A DNA stretch of 64,000 nt from Magnetococcus marinus MC-1 (lineage in GTDB: Bacteria; Pseudomonadota; Magnetococcia; Magnetococcales; Magnetococcaceae), in contig NC_008576.1 in NCBI RefSeq assembly GCF_000014865.1, forward strand, positions 3,811,001-3,875,000, read 5' to 3'. Positions within the stretch are counted from its first letter, which is position 1; each line of letters opens with the position of its first letter. The position numbers and the translations under genes were made by a program. Below, piece after piece: positions 16,523 to 24,669 of the stretch. The notes beneath the pieces are model-generated. The model did no database searches. It saw only the letters and a list, made by a program, of their open reading frames with translations, and was not told where the DNA came from.

Positions 16523-16864
16523 TTAAACCTTAAACGACTCACCACACCCGCAGCGACTGGTCTCTTTGGGATTGGTAAAGGTAAAGCCGGATTTAAAGTT
16601 TTCCGTCACATAGTCCATCTGGGTACCGGCCATATAGAGCAGGGATTTGCTATCCACCACCACACGTACCCCGTGGGCCTCATAGACCATATCCCCCTCT
16701 TCAAGCTGGTCGGCATACTCCAGCTTGTAGCTGAAGCCCGAACAACCGGAGGTGCCCACCCCAATGCGAACCGCCGCATCGGGTGTGCCGCGCCCTTGCA
16801 GCATCTTTTGCACCTGGGCCGCAGCCTTCTCGGTAATGGTCACCCCTTGCTGTTGCTCGCTCAT
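16523..16864 (-). CDS. iscA: IscA, A-type Fe-S carrier
   Basis: 113 residues. Three invariant cysteines of A-type carriers: C41 in GTSGCSGFSY and C105/C107 in SRCGCGESF at the C-terminus. The protein receives clusters from IscU and passes them on, and also helps supply iron for [4Fe-4S] assembly. The start ATG lies 2 bases after the iscU stop, so translation is coupled. Order iscU-iscA is standard. Confidence 0.93.
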   Translation of the reverse strand: MSEQQQGVTITEKAAAQVQKMLQGRGTPDAAVRIGVGTSGCSGFSYKLEYADQLEEGDMVYEAHGVRVVVDSKSLLYMAGTQMDYVTENFKSGFTFTNPKETSRCGCGESFKV

Positions 16865-16866
16865 GA

Positions 16867-17259
16867 TCAGGCTCCCTTCTTCTGCTGCTTTTCACGATAA
16901 TCTTTAACCGCCGCCTTAATGGCATCCTCGGCCAACACCGAACAGTGAACCTTTACCGGTGGCAGCGCCAGCTCTTCGGCCACATCTTTATTTTTGATGG
17001 TCAGTGCCTCATCAATGGTCTTACCTTTAATCCACTCCGTCACCAGTGAGGAGGAAGCAATGGCACTGCCGCAGCCAAAGGTCTTAAACTTGGCATCTTC
17101 AATCACGCCATTGTCGTCAACCTTGATCTGTAGCTTCATGACATCACCGCATGAGGGCGCCCCCACCATGCCGGTTCCCACATCATCTGCATCTTTATCC
17201 ATGCTGCCTACGTTGCGGGGCTTTTCGTAGTGGTCCAGCACTTTCTCATTGTATGCCAT
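16867..17259 (-). CDS. iscU: IscU, Fe-S cluster scaffold
   Basis: 130 residues. Ligand cysteines C37, C63 and C106 fall at the same positions as in E. coli IscU, with the conserved Asp at 39 (CGDV) and the HscA-binding loop LPPVK at 99-103. Clusters are built here from sulfur delivered by IscS. It follows iscS after about 108 bp. Confidence 0.96.
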   Translation of the reverse strand: MAYNEKVLDHYEKPRNVGSMDKDADDVGTGMVGAPSCGDVMKLQIKVDDNGVIEDAKFKTFGCGSAIASSSLVTEWIKGKTIDEALTIKNKDVAEELALPPVKVHCSVLAEDAIKAAVKDYREKQQKKGA

Positions 17260-17367
17260 GGTTGATACTCCTTATGTTAAAGCCCATTAAGGCTCTGTTT
17301 ACTGTCTATTTTGTAGCTGCCCAATGCCAAACCGCCGCATGGCAAGCCCTACGGCTCTCTGGTTGGC

Positions 17368-18579
17368 TTAGTGCTCTGCCCACTTGATGCTGGAGAGGTC
17401 AATACCCTCTTGTACCATCTCCCACAGTGGCGACATTTCACGCAATTTATCCACCGCACCGGTGACAATCTTGATCACCGCATCGACCTCCTCTTCCGTG
17501 GTAAATCGGCCTAAACCGAAACGGATGGAGGTGTGTGCCATCTCATCATTAAGCCCTAAAGAGCGCAGCACATAGCTGGGCTCCAACGAGGCCGAGGTAC
17601 AGGCGCTGCCCGAAGAGACCGCCACATCCTTAATGGCCATCATCATGGACTCGCCCTCGACATACTCAAAAGAGATGTTCAAATTGCCTGCTATCCGATG
17701 CTCCAACGAGCCATTGGTCTGCACATGGGTCATTTGGCTCTCTAGGGCCGTGCGCAGCTTTTCACGCAGACGCAGCACCCGTGCCTCTTCTACCACCATC
17801 TCTTCCGTGGCCAGACGGCACGCTTCGCCCAACCCCACAATCAGCGGGGTAGAGAGGGTGCCCGAGCGCATGCCCCGCTCATGTCCACCACCGTGGATAA
17901 TGGCGTTGACCCGCACCCGAGGACGACGCCGCACATAGAGAGCGCCAATCCCTTTAGGACCATAGATCTTGTGCCCAGAGATAGACATAAGATCAATATT
18001 CATCTCATTCACATCAATGGGCATTTTACCCACGCCCTGGGCAGCGTCACAGTGAAAAAACACCTTTTTACGGCGACACAAGGCACCAATCTGGGCCAAA
18101 GGCTGGATCACCCCAATCTCATTGTTCACCGCCATGATCGAAACCAGCACGGTCTTGTCGGTAATGGCGGCCTCCAGCTCGGCCATATTCACCAAGCCAT
18201 CTTTCTGCACCGGCAGGTAGGTTACTTCAAACCCCTCCTGCTCCAGATAGCGGCAGGTATCCAACACCGCTTTGTGCTCCGTCACCGGGGTGATGATATG
18301 GTTGCCTTTGTCTTTATAAAACTTAGCGACCCCAGCAATGGCGAGGTTGTCCGACTCTGTCGCGCCAGAGGTAAAGATAATCTCACGGGGATCGGCACCA
18401 ATGCTGCTTGCCACCTGCTGACGGGCATTTTCCACCGCCGTATCAGCCTCCCAGCCATAGGGGTGGGAGCGCGAGGCAGGATTGCCAAATTTTTCCACAA
18501 ACCACGGGGTCATCGCCTCGAACACACGCGGATCCATGGGGGTCGTGGCCTGATAATCCATATAAATAGGCATGCTCAT
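17368..18579 (-). CDS. iscS: IscS, housekeeping cysteine desulfurase
   Basis: 403 residues, a PLP enzyme that takes sulfur from cysteine, leaving alanine and an enzyme persulfide for IscU, tRNA thiolation and other acceptors. PLP lysine K204 in [11 protein letters not shown]102 in TEHKAVLD, and catalytic loop cysteine C327 in [18 protein letters not shown], the long-loop group I (IscS) type. It sits immediately before iscU in the operon and is preceded by a second desulfurase gene, so the operon holds two such enzymes. The C-terminal tail (SSIKWAEH) resembles the IscS tail that contacts IscU. Confidence 0.95.
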   Translation of the reverse strand: MSMPIYMDYQATTPMDPRVFEAMTPWFVEKFGNPASRSHPYGWEADTAVENARQQVASSIGADPREIIFTSGATESDNLAIAGVAKFYKDKGNHIITPVTEHKAVLDTCRYLEQEGFEVTYLPVQKDGLVNMAELEAAITDKTVLVSIMAVNNEIGVIQPLAQIGALCRRKKVFFHCDAAQGVGKMPIDVNEMNIDLMSISGHKIYGPKGIGALYVRRRPRVRVNAIIHGGGHERGMRSGTLSTPLIVGLGEACRLATEEMVVEEARVLRLREKLRTALESQMTHVQTNGSLEHRIAGNLNISFEYVEGESMMMAIKDVAVSSGSACTSASLEPSYVLRSLGLNDEMAHTSIRFGLGRFTTEEEVDAVIKIVTGAVDKLREMSPLWEMVQEGIDLSSIKWAEH

Positions 18580-18706
18580 CCGTACATCCTCAATGCCGAG
18601 CCCGGATCTCTGTTCCCAACCAAGACCCGCTCTGACTTTCCGTTGATGGCGTCAAAACGCCCCACGCAGGCAACCAACTGCCCACTCCTACCGGCTACAC
18701 CGGCCT

Positions 18707-19858
18707 TTATACCCGCATGCCCGCCATATCTTTCAGCCGCTTAACGCTGCTGATCAATGCTTGAACAAGCTGGTTTATATCACTTTGCTGGCTCTCCGCC
18801 CCCAGAGAGACCCGTATCGCCCCCCGGGCGGTCTCTGTATCCACCCCCATCGCCTTGAGCACATGGGAGGGCTCGGTGCGGCCCGAGCTGCACGCACTGC
18901 CGCTGCTCACCGCCACCCCTGCCAGATCCAACTGCATCACCAGGGTCTCACCATCCATACCGGGCAAACCCAGCATTGTGGTATTGGGAAGACGCGGGGC
19001 CTGCGCCCCATAGATCACCAGCTCCGGTAGCGCCGTGACCAACTGCTGCTCCATATCCTGGCGCAATGTACGCCAGCGCTGGGCTTGCTCGGTCATCTCC
19101 GCCATCGCCAGTTCCGCCGCCCGCCCCAACCCCACAATGCCGGTCAGGTTTTCGGTGCCGGAGCGGCGTCCCCGCTCCTGCCCACCACCGAGAAGTTGCG
19201 CATGAGGGGCAATGGCGCTATCCACCACCAGCGCACCAACCCCCTTGGGGCCACCAAACTTGTGCGCGGAGAGGCTCACTAAAGAGATGGGGGTTGCCGC
19301 CAAATCCAGGGGCATTTTACCCACCCACTGCACCGCGTCGCTATGCAACAGCACCCCTCGTGCCCGACACAGCGCCGCCATCTCCACCACCGGCAACAGC
19401 ACACCGGTCTCATTATTGGCCGCCATGATGGAGACCAAGCGGGTCTCCTCCTGCAATGCGGCCTGCAACGCTTCAGTGCCAATTCGCCCCTGCTGGTCTG
19501 GCTGCAAGCGGGTAACCCGCATACCCCGCGCCTCTAGGGCATCCACCACCCGCCCCACTGCGGGGTGTTCCACCGTGGTGGTCACCATATGGCCCGCAAA
19601 ACCAAACTGCGCCGCCATGCCAAAAAGGGCCAGATTGTTCGCCTCGGTACCGCCACTGGTAAACAGCACTTGGCTAAAGTGTACCCCCAGCAGGTGCGCC
19701 ACTTGGCGCCGTGCTCGATCCAACCCCTCGCGGGCGGCCCGCCCCGCACTGTGTACGGATGAGGGGTTACCAGCCTTGTCGCTGAAGTAGGGCAACATCG
19801 CCTCCACTACTTCGGGGCGGGTCGGCGTGGTGGCGTTGTGATCCAGATAGATGCTCAA
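18707..19858 (-). CDS. second cysteine desulfurase, NifS-like
   Basis: 383 residues from a TTG codon that overlaps the iscR stop (TTGA). This start gives MSIYLDHNATTP, the exact family N-terminus; the longer frame runs back through iscR and is rejected. PLP lysine K200 in LSAHKFGGPKG; catalytic C323 in SSGSACSSGRTEPSHVL, the NifS-like variant of the loop. It differs clearly from the IscS next door (different loop, different substrate-pocket residues, shorter tail). It may supply sulfur to a different acceptor, or be an ISC accessory. Such iscR / nifS-like / iscS tandems occur in some alphaproteobacteria. Confidence 0.88.
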   Translation of the reverse strand: MSIYLDHNATTPTRPEVVEAMLPYFSDKAGNPSSVHSAGRAAREGLDRARRQVAHLLGVHFSQVLFTSGGTEANNLALFGMAAQFGFAGHMVTTTVEHPAVGRVVDALEARGMRVTRLQPDQQGRIGTEALQAALQEETRLVSIMAANNETGVLLPVVEMAALCRARGVLLHSDAVQWVGKMPLDLAATPISLVSLSAHKFGGPKGVGALVVDSAIAPHAQLLGGGQERGRRSGTENLTGIVGLGRAAELAMAEMTEQAQRWRTLRQDMEQQLVTALPELVIYGAQAPRLPNTTMLGLPGMDGETLVMQLDLAGVAVSSGSACSSGRTEPSHVLKAMGVDTETARGAIRVSLGAESQQSDINQLVQALISSVKRLKDMAGMRV

Positions 19859-20328
19859 TGGGGACCCCGCAGCACCATCTCGGTATGGTCCACCTCGGCC
19901 TCGCCCAGCATGGCCAAGGCTGAACCGTCCCGCATCAACTGGGCCAATGAAACCGACTCCAGATAGTGGTAAATATGCTCCCCCAGCCGTGCCCACAGAT
20001 CGTGGGTAATGCAGCGGGTATCACGGCGGCACCCCTCCGTGCCCTTATCCTTGCAAGAGGTGGCATGAATCGGTTCATCCACCGCGCGGATAATGGCCGC
20101 CACTGAGATCTGTTCGGCCCCTCTATCCAACTGATAACCCCCACCGGGGCCGCGCACACTACCCACCAATCCACCACGACGCAATTTGGCAAACAGCTGC
20201 TCCAGATAGGAGAGCGATATTTGCTGACGGTTGGAGATCTCTGCCAACGTCACGGGACCCCGGTTGGCATGCTGGGCCAGATCCAGCATCGCTGTCACGG
20301 CATAGCGTCCTCGCGTGGTTAAACGCAT
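19855..20328 (-). CDS. iscR: IscR, Rrf2-family Fe-S-sensing regulator
   Basis: 157 residues. The N-terminal winged helix starts MRLTTRGRYAVTAMLDLA. Cluster ligands follow as C92, C100 and C106 with H109 (CITHDLW); the spacing of the first two is 7 residues, slightly longer than in E. coli IscR, but all ligands are present. It binds a [2Fe-2S] cluster and represses the isc operon when clusters are plentiful. It is the second gene of the operon, 12 bases after cysE, and the promoter upstream of cysE carries a matching dyad, so it should regulate itself and cysE. Confidence 0.92.
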   Translation of the reverse strand: MRLTTRGRYAVTAMLDLAQHANRGPVTLAEISNRQQISLSYLEQLFAKLRRGGLVGSVRGPGGGYQLDRGAEQISVAAIIRAVDEPIHATSCKDKGTEGCRRDTRCITHDLWARLGEHIYHYLESVSLAQLMRDGSALAMLGEAEVDHTEMVLRGPH

Positions 20329-20339
20329 GACTCCCCCTC

Positions 20340-21053
20340 TCAGGCCCGCTTTTTATCGGGTTGCTGTTCGGTTTCCTGGGCCACGAGTGCCCGTTTTTCT
20401 TCTTCTAGTGTGTGCAGACGGCGCTCCATTTGGTGCATCTGCTCCAGCACACAGGTTACCGCTTTGGCGACCGGGTCAGGCATCTGCCCCTCTACCCCGT
20501 AAGAGGGGAAAGCATGGGCTTGATCGGGGCTTAACTCTTTTTTCGCCCGCACCTCGCGCCCCGGGATACCCACCACGGTGGTATCGTGCGGGACATCTTT
20601 AACCACCACCGCGTTGGAACCTACCCGTGCCCCTTCATGTAAGGTGATCGGCCCCAATACCTTGGCCCCGGCCCCCACCACCACCCCATCTTTAAGGGTG
20701 GGATGGCGTTTACCTTTGTTCCAAGTGGTCCCCCCCAGGGTTACGCCGTGATAGAGGGTGCAGTTATCGCCGATCTCACAGGTTTCGCCAATGACCACAC
20801 CCATGCCATGATCAATAAAAAAGCCTTTACCAATTTTGGCCCCAGGGTGGATCTCAATACCGGTCAACACCCGCCCCACATGGGAGATAAAACGTGCGGC
20901 CAGTTTAAAATTCCATTGCCATAATTTATGGGAAAAGCGATAAGCAATCATGGCGTGTACGCCAGGGTAACAGAGCACGATCTCTAAGACATTGCGAGCA
21001 GCCGGGTCACGGTCAAAGATTACAGCGATGTCGTCACGTATGGTTTTAAACAT
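20340..21053 (-). CDS. cysE: CysE, serine O-acetyltransferase
   Basis: 237 residues. A short N-terminal helical part is followed by left-handed beta-helix hexapeptide repeats with the CysE signature: [53 protein letters not shown]. The enzyme acetylates L-serine with acetyl-CoA, the committed step to cysteine. It heads the isc operon, so cysteine supply and cysteine-derived sulfur use are under one promoter. The C-terminus is a long charged coiled tail ([15 protein letters not shown]) beyond the catalytic domain, longer than usual for the short EpsC-type enzymes. Confidence 0.92.
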   Translation of the reverse strand: MFKTIRDDIAVIFDRDPAARNVLEIVLCYPGVHAMIAYRFSHKLWQWNFKLAARFISHVGRVLTGIEIHPGAKIGKGFFIDHGMGVVIGETCEIGDNCTLYHGVTLGGTTWNKGKRHPTLKDGVVVGAGAKVLGPITLHEGARVGSNAVVVKDVPHDTTVVGIPGREVRAKKELSPDQAHAFPSYGVEGQMPDPVAKAVTCVLEQMHQMERRLHTLEEEKRALVAQETEQQPDKKRA

Positions 21054-21072
21054 GGGCCACCCGGCTTACGCA

Positions 21073-21096
21073 GTAGTTGATAAAATCAGTCAACTT
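21073..21096. promoter_or_regulatory. IscR-type dyad upstream of cysE-isc
   Basis: On the minus strand AAGTTGACTGATTTTATCAAC+TAC, a near-palindrome resembling the type 1 IscR site (ATASYYGACT...AGTCRRSTAT). A second half-like element (ATAGTTGACA) overlaps the -35 box of the promoter. Confidence 0.6.
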
Positions 21097-21139
21097 TACC
21101 CCCACAACCACACCCAAAAGCAGTACAGCTGTAGTACCC

Positions 21140-21167
21140 ATTTTAAATACCCCACCAACTTTGTCAA
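21140..21167 (-). promoter_or_regulatory. promoter of the cysE-isc operon
   Basis: Near-consensus sigma-70 promoter on the minus strand: TTGACA, 16-bp spacer, TAAAAT, about 80 bases upstream of cysE. Confidence 0.75.
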
Positions 21168-21288
21168 CTATTTTATTATGAGACGCTAATAGTGATATTG
21201 AATGGTGGGGATTCCGCTAAAACATAGTGTTGGCGTGATGGCAGCCAGCCTTTTCGTGGAGCGGGTGTAACTTTAGTGCCACCAGACG

Positions 21289-21489
21289 CTACCCAATTTC
21301 ATGGAGGCTTTGCAAAAAATAAGCGGTTGCAATCCTCCTATGAGCCGTTCTAATCTGATTTTCAAAGATGGCCATGCAAAGGTTCCCTATATGCCCATCT
21401 TTTACCTGAGCCGGTTTAAACTGGCATGACAGCTTAGCCCCCTTGCCCACGGCCCCGCGCCCGGCAATAAAAAGGTTGGGTTGGGCCAT
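21289..21489 (-). CDS. doubtful small ORF
   Basis: 66 codons with a GAGGGT before the ATG, divergent from the next gene. The product (basic, ending HRRIATAYFLQSLHEIG) matches nothing I know, and codon use gives no strong support. Otherwise the stretch 21168-21549 holds nothing I recognise. Confidence 0.2.
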   Translation of the reverse strand: MAQPNLFIAGRGAVGKGAKLSCQFKPAQVKDGHIGNLCMAIFENQIRTAHRRIATAYFLQSLHEIG

Positions 21490-21549
21490 GGTGTGACCCT
21501 CACCGGTTTAGGGCCACCTACGGCTATTAGCCTTGAGAGGAGAAGCGCC

Positions 21550-21873
21550 ATGGACAAACGCGGTCCCATTGACCAGATCCTCAACGGAAACTCCACCTCC
21601 AATCCGTTTAACATGGGTCCTCCGTCCCCTATTACGGATTATGTGGAGCCCTCGCCCGATGCCATGGCCGGTGGTGCCATACACAATGGGCGGGTTAGCG
21701 ACTATCCCTGGATCGGTCCCTTTGGTCTACTGGGTTTTCCCAAACCAGAACAGCCCATGGGTACAACCCACAAGCAGATCATAACCAAGGCCAAGAGCGC
21801 CCGTCGACGCGCTTCTGAAAACATGGAGCCCATGACCTTGGTGCGCAACCATGAGGTGGATCAAATTTTATAA
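21550..21873 (+). CDS. orphan 107-residue protein
   Basis: ATG chosen for the strong GAGGAG site 9 nt upstream. The product is proline/glycine/asparagine-rich in its first 80 residues (GPPSPITDY, YPWIGPFGLLGFPKPEQP) and ends in a basic, helical stretch (KQIITKAKSARRR). No signal peptide or membrane segment. Family not recognised. A good intrinsic terminator follows, so it is probably a genuine single-gene unit. The composition suggests a largely disordered protein. Confidence 0.6.
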   Translation: MDKRGPIDQILNGNSTSNPFNMGPPSPITDYVEPSPDAMAGGAIHNGRVSDYPWIGPFGLLGFPKPEQPMGTTHKQIITKAKSARRRASENMEPMTLVRNHEVDQIL

Positions 21874-21892
21874 CCCCATCTCCTTAACAACC

Positions 21893-21922
21893 AAAAGGGA
21901 GGACCACATGGCCCTCCCCTTT
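21893..21922 (+). terminator. intrinsic terminator after the 107-residue protein gene
   Basis: AAAGGGAGGACC pairs with GGCCCTCCCCTTT (one bulge) around CAT-A loop, followed by TTTC. Confidence 0.65.
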
Positions 21923-22510
21923 CGTTGTATAGGGCATGCCAAGACGATCTAACCGTTCCCCAAAACAGTGAGTGTCCGCTCCCTTGAGGAGAGCCCCTGC
22001 TTAACCCGGTTGAAAAGTGCTTCGTGCGCGTGCAATGCATCGAGGCAAAAAAACAAGAACGTTTTTCATTAAACATCCAGCAACAAAGCTTTCGTGGAAG
22101 TATTATATTGCGTTTTATGCAATTTTTAGCTTTGTATAATCTTGTGCCGTCTAATTATGCATTTATACGGTATTTATATGCTTATTATGCGTAATGCGCA
22201 ACGCTCCCCCTTTTTTGGGAATATTAGCGATAAAAAAACTTCCCCATCCCACTCAAAGGCCCGTCTGCCTACCCATTCCATTTTGGTTCAACCCTGCCGC
22301 TCAAGAACAAGGACGGCAATTCTATAAATGCGTTGCACTCAGACCCTCTCCCAAGCCTCTCTATCACCAAAAAGCCTTCAAACAGCAGGGTTTGGCACCT
22401 CACCCCTTTAAACAGGGTGTTACCCAATTTCCAGCCCATTTGCAGAACTTGATCAAAGAACACGATAAAACCAGCAACATGCATCATAACTTTTATAATA
22501 CATCTAACCC
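21923..22510. other. gene-free, AT-rich stretch
   Basis: Nothing convincing. About 22080-22200 is very AT-rich. A rightward frame of about 127 codons (from 22194) gives a low-complexity basic product and has no ribosome-binding site. Confidence 0.3.
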
Positions 22511-23253
22511 GCTCACTCAATCAATGGGCGTAGACCGCTTGCAAACACCCTTGCTGCGGCTAAACTTCGCACATTGACTTTCAAAAACAATGCCGCCCAA
22601 ACCCAACAGAGTCTGGTAAAGCAACAACTTGACACCACTAACGCCTCGCCATCACACTCTAAGCCAAGCAGGGTGAATCACGCCGCTCTCACACCGACAG
22701 ATTTGTTTGACCAAGTGAGCAAACAGCGGTGTGATGAGATAGGAAGTGCGATCGGTCGGACGAACTGCCACAAAATGCAGTGCATCGTGCTCGCCATCTT
22801 GCTACTCATTACACGTTTCAGCCTGATCAGGGGCGGCTCTATCAACGGGGTAGTTTGGTCGCAACGCGTCGAGCCGATGGTGTATGGCTTGATAAGCAGG
22901 GCAAGCCTCATCAGGCTGGGCAAGATCCTCAATCCCTCCTGCATCACGACGTTGTCAAGGAAGGCAAGGATACGGTGAACCAGATTATGGATGGCGCTGC
23001 CCTGGGTCTAGGTATGGTTGCGCTGGCTCCTTTTGTCGTTCCTGCGGGTGCTGCCGCTGCTATCGGTACTGGTACAGCCGCCGCAGCTGGAGCTGGTGCG
23101 CTGGCCATTGACGTAATACGTGGGTTGGAAGCTGAAGATTATTCTTGAATCGTTCTGAGTGGACTTGGCTTTGCCCCCGCAAAAGCAGCAAAACTTACCT
23201 CTTTTGCTGGTGGGTTGGCTCATACAGCGAGCTCTAAACCTAAAGGACCATAA
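22511..23253 (+). pseudogene. decayed gene ending in a glycine/alanine-rich hydrophobic segment
   Basis: Three frames join to one plausible product. The first (LANTLAAAKLRTLTFKNN...TDLFDQVSKQRC) leads at about 22780 into a second (DQGRLYQRGSLVATRRADG, GVWLDKQGKPHQAGQD, then GAALGLGMVALAPFVVPAGA and an AIGTGTAAAAGAGA run). That frame stops at 23148 and continues in a third frame as SGLGFAPAKAAKLTSFAGG to 23253. The frameshifts argue for decay. The glycine-zipper-like stretch recalls membrane-active or polymorphic-toxin translocation segments, but I cannot name a family. The 123-codon middle piece (22780-23148, GTG start) could instead be a small gene of its own. Confidence 0.4.
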
Positions 23254-24299
23254 AGCTCATGGAAAAAGATAGAGAAGACACAGATAATGATGAAATTTGG
23301 TTAAATTAGTAATTTAATATTGATAGAATATATGACATTTTTTTGCTCTTCTCTATCTTATCCTCCAACCTGAAGATTATGGCGCGTATCTTGTCGCGGC
23401 TATTTTTTTATTGTTGGATACAACCAAATTTATGGATATTACAAAGGCCAACCTATCGGCCTAGCGGGTTCCCTTTATTATGACACGCCTGAAAACAAGG
23501 GGCCGCGCTTATTGTTGCTCTATTTTTTTATACTCTTTATTGTTTTTTCATTGATACTATTTATTATGCTTGCTGTTGGACATCATATATTTATTGGGCG
23601 CAGTTAACATTATCTTCTTCACCGCAGGAAGCGAGGTTTTCTAACAACGCGCTCTATAGGACCATTTTGGCCATCGCCTTAATTGCCCCCATTCCGCGAA
23701 CAATCGAGGGTTGTGGCAGCCACGCACGCCAATGGCTACCGCGCCGCCGAGCCGGTGCCATGAGGGCTACATTGCTGTGCAGGTCAACATGGTGTGCTGT
23801 GCATTCATAGTGAAGAGTATCCCCGCCCCCTTCGCAGACCACCATGAGGCTGCGCATAGGGCACCATCCCGTACGCGTGGAGCCTAACCCCGTTGTGCGC
23901 CCAAAAACAGGTTTAGCAAGACAATTTCACACCTTGCACTTAACAGATTATGATATTGATTTATTTGAAATCATATAAGGTTTAGCCTGAAAAAAATATT
24001 TCCTTGCCGCTTTTCATCGGGTTAATGCATTTTAAACAAAACTTTTTGCAAAACGCAGCCACATACCATTTTATGTATAATGCGTAGATATTTTATTGCG
24101 TCGCGCCTTTAAATCTGGGAAACTCATCCAACCAGGTTAATCGTTACTTGGCGTTACAGATATATGCATGAACCATAAAGCAAGGATGACAAACCCTGAC
24201 CCACGACATAGGCCGCGCAACCAGGCCGGAACATCTTTCCGACTGTTTTGCCGTTCCAAGCGTAGGTAACACGACGACATTTTTTTCAGTGGAGGCGAC
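23254..24299. other. gene-poor stretch with decayed coding fragments
   Basis: 23399-23613 contains a stop-free frame without a start codon that reads like the end of a membrane protein (GYNQIYGYYKGQPIGLAGS, then a 25-residue hydrophobic segment and HHIFIGRS). A leftward 67-codon frame at 23654-23857 (MRSLMVVCEGGGDTLHYEC...) is possible but has no clear ribosome-binding site. 23930-24120 is AT-rich. No RNA gene recognised. Confidence 0.3.
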
Positions 24300-24629
24300 A
24301 TGCCCATTCATACTTCATTGAATGACAACGAACTGGTTATCTCTTTGGTTGGTAGCTTTAGCCATGCCATATTCAAGGAATTTAAGAACGCTTATCTCCC
24401 CCTTACACCTGGCCCAAGCTTTCGTTATTGTATTGATTTGAGCCAGGTAAAATCTTTGGATAGCTCGGTACTCGGCATGTTTCTTATGTTGCGCGCGCAT
24501 GCTGGTGAAGCAGAGGCAGACATTACCCTGCGTAACCCCACAAACTTGGTTTTACGCATGCTGCTGGCTGCTCGTTTCGACACCATGTTCAAAATCGTCA
24601 CGAACCAGACGTATCAACCCTCCGCGTAA
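24300..24629 (+). CDS. STAS-domain protein (anti-anti-sigma-factor type)
   Basis: 109 residues; TGGAGGCGAC directly before the ATG. A single STAS domain: YCIDLSQVKSLDSSVLGMFLMLR contains the beta-strand and D-S/S phosphorylation region (Ser in LDSSVLG), then ADITLRNPTNLVLRMLLAARFDTMFKI. Such proteins switch partners according to serine phosphorylation by an RsbW-type kinase and dephosphorylation by a PP2C phosphatase. A REC-PP2C protein is encoded 4 kb away in the same cluster, so a link is plausible, but no RsbW-type kinase gene is visible. It converges on the hybrid kinase gene with 40 bp between. Confidence 0.8.
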   Translation: MPIHTSLNDNELVISLVGSFSHAIFKEFKNAYLPLTPGPSFRYCIDLSQVKSLDSSVLGMFLMLRAHAGEAEADITLRNPTNLVLRMLLAARFDTMFKIVTNQTYQPSA

Positions 24630-24669
24630 TGTTACCGAGCCAGACCCTAGCAACTCGCTGAACACTTTT

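Noticed and set aside
17881-18744. Long antisense frame over iscS (and similar over hscA, hybrid kinases, flg genes)
   Set aside because: Shadow of the strongly supported gene on the other strand.
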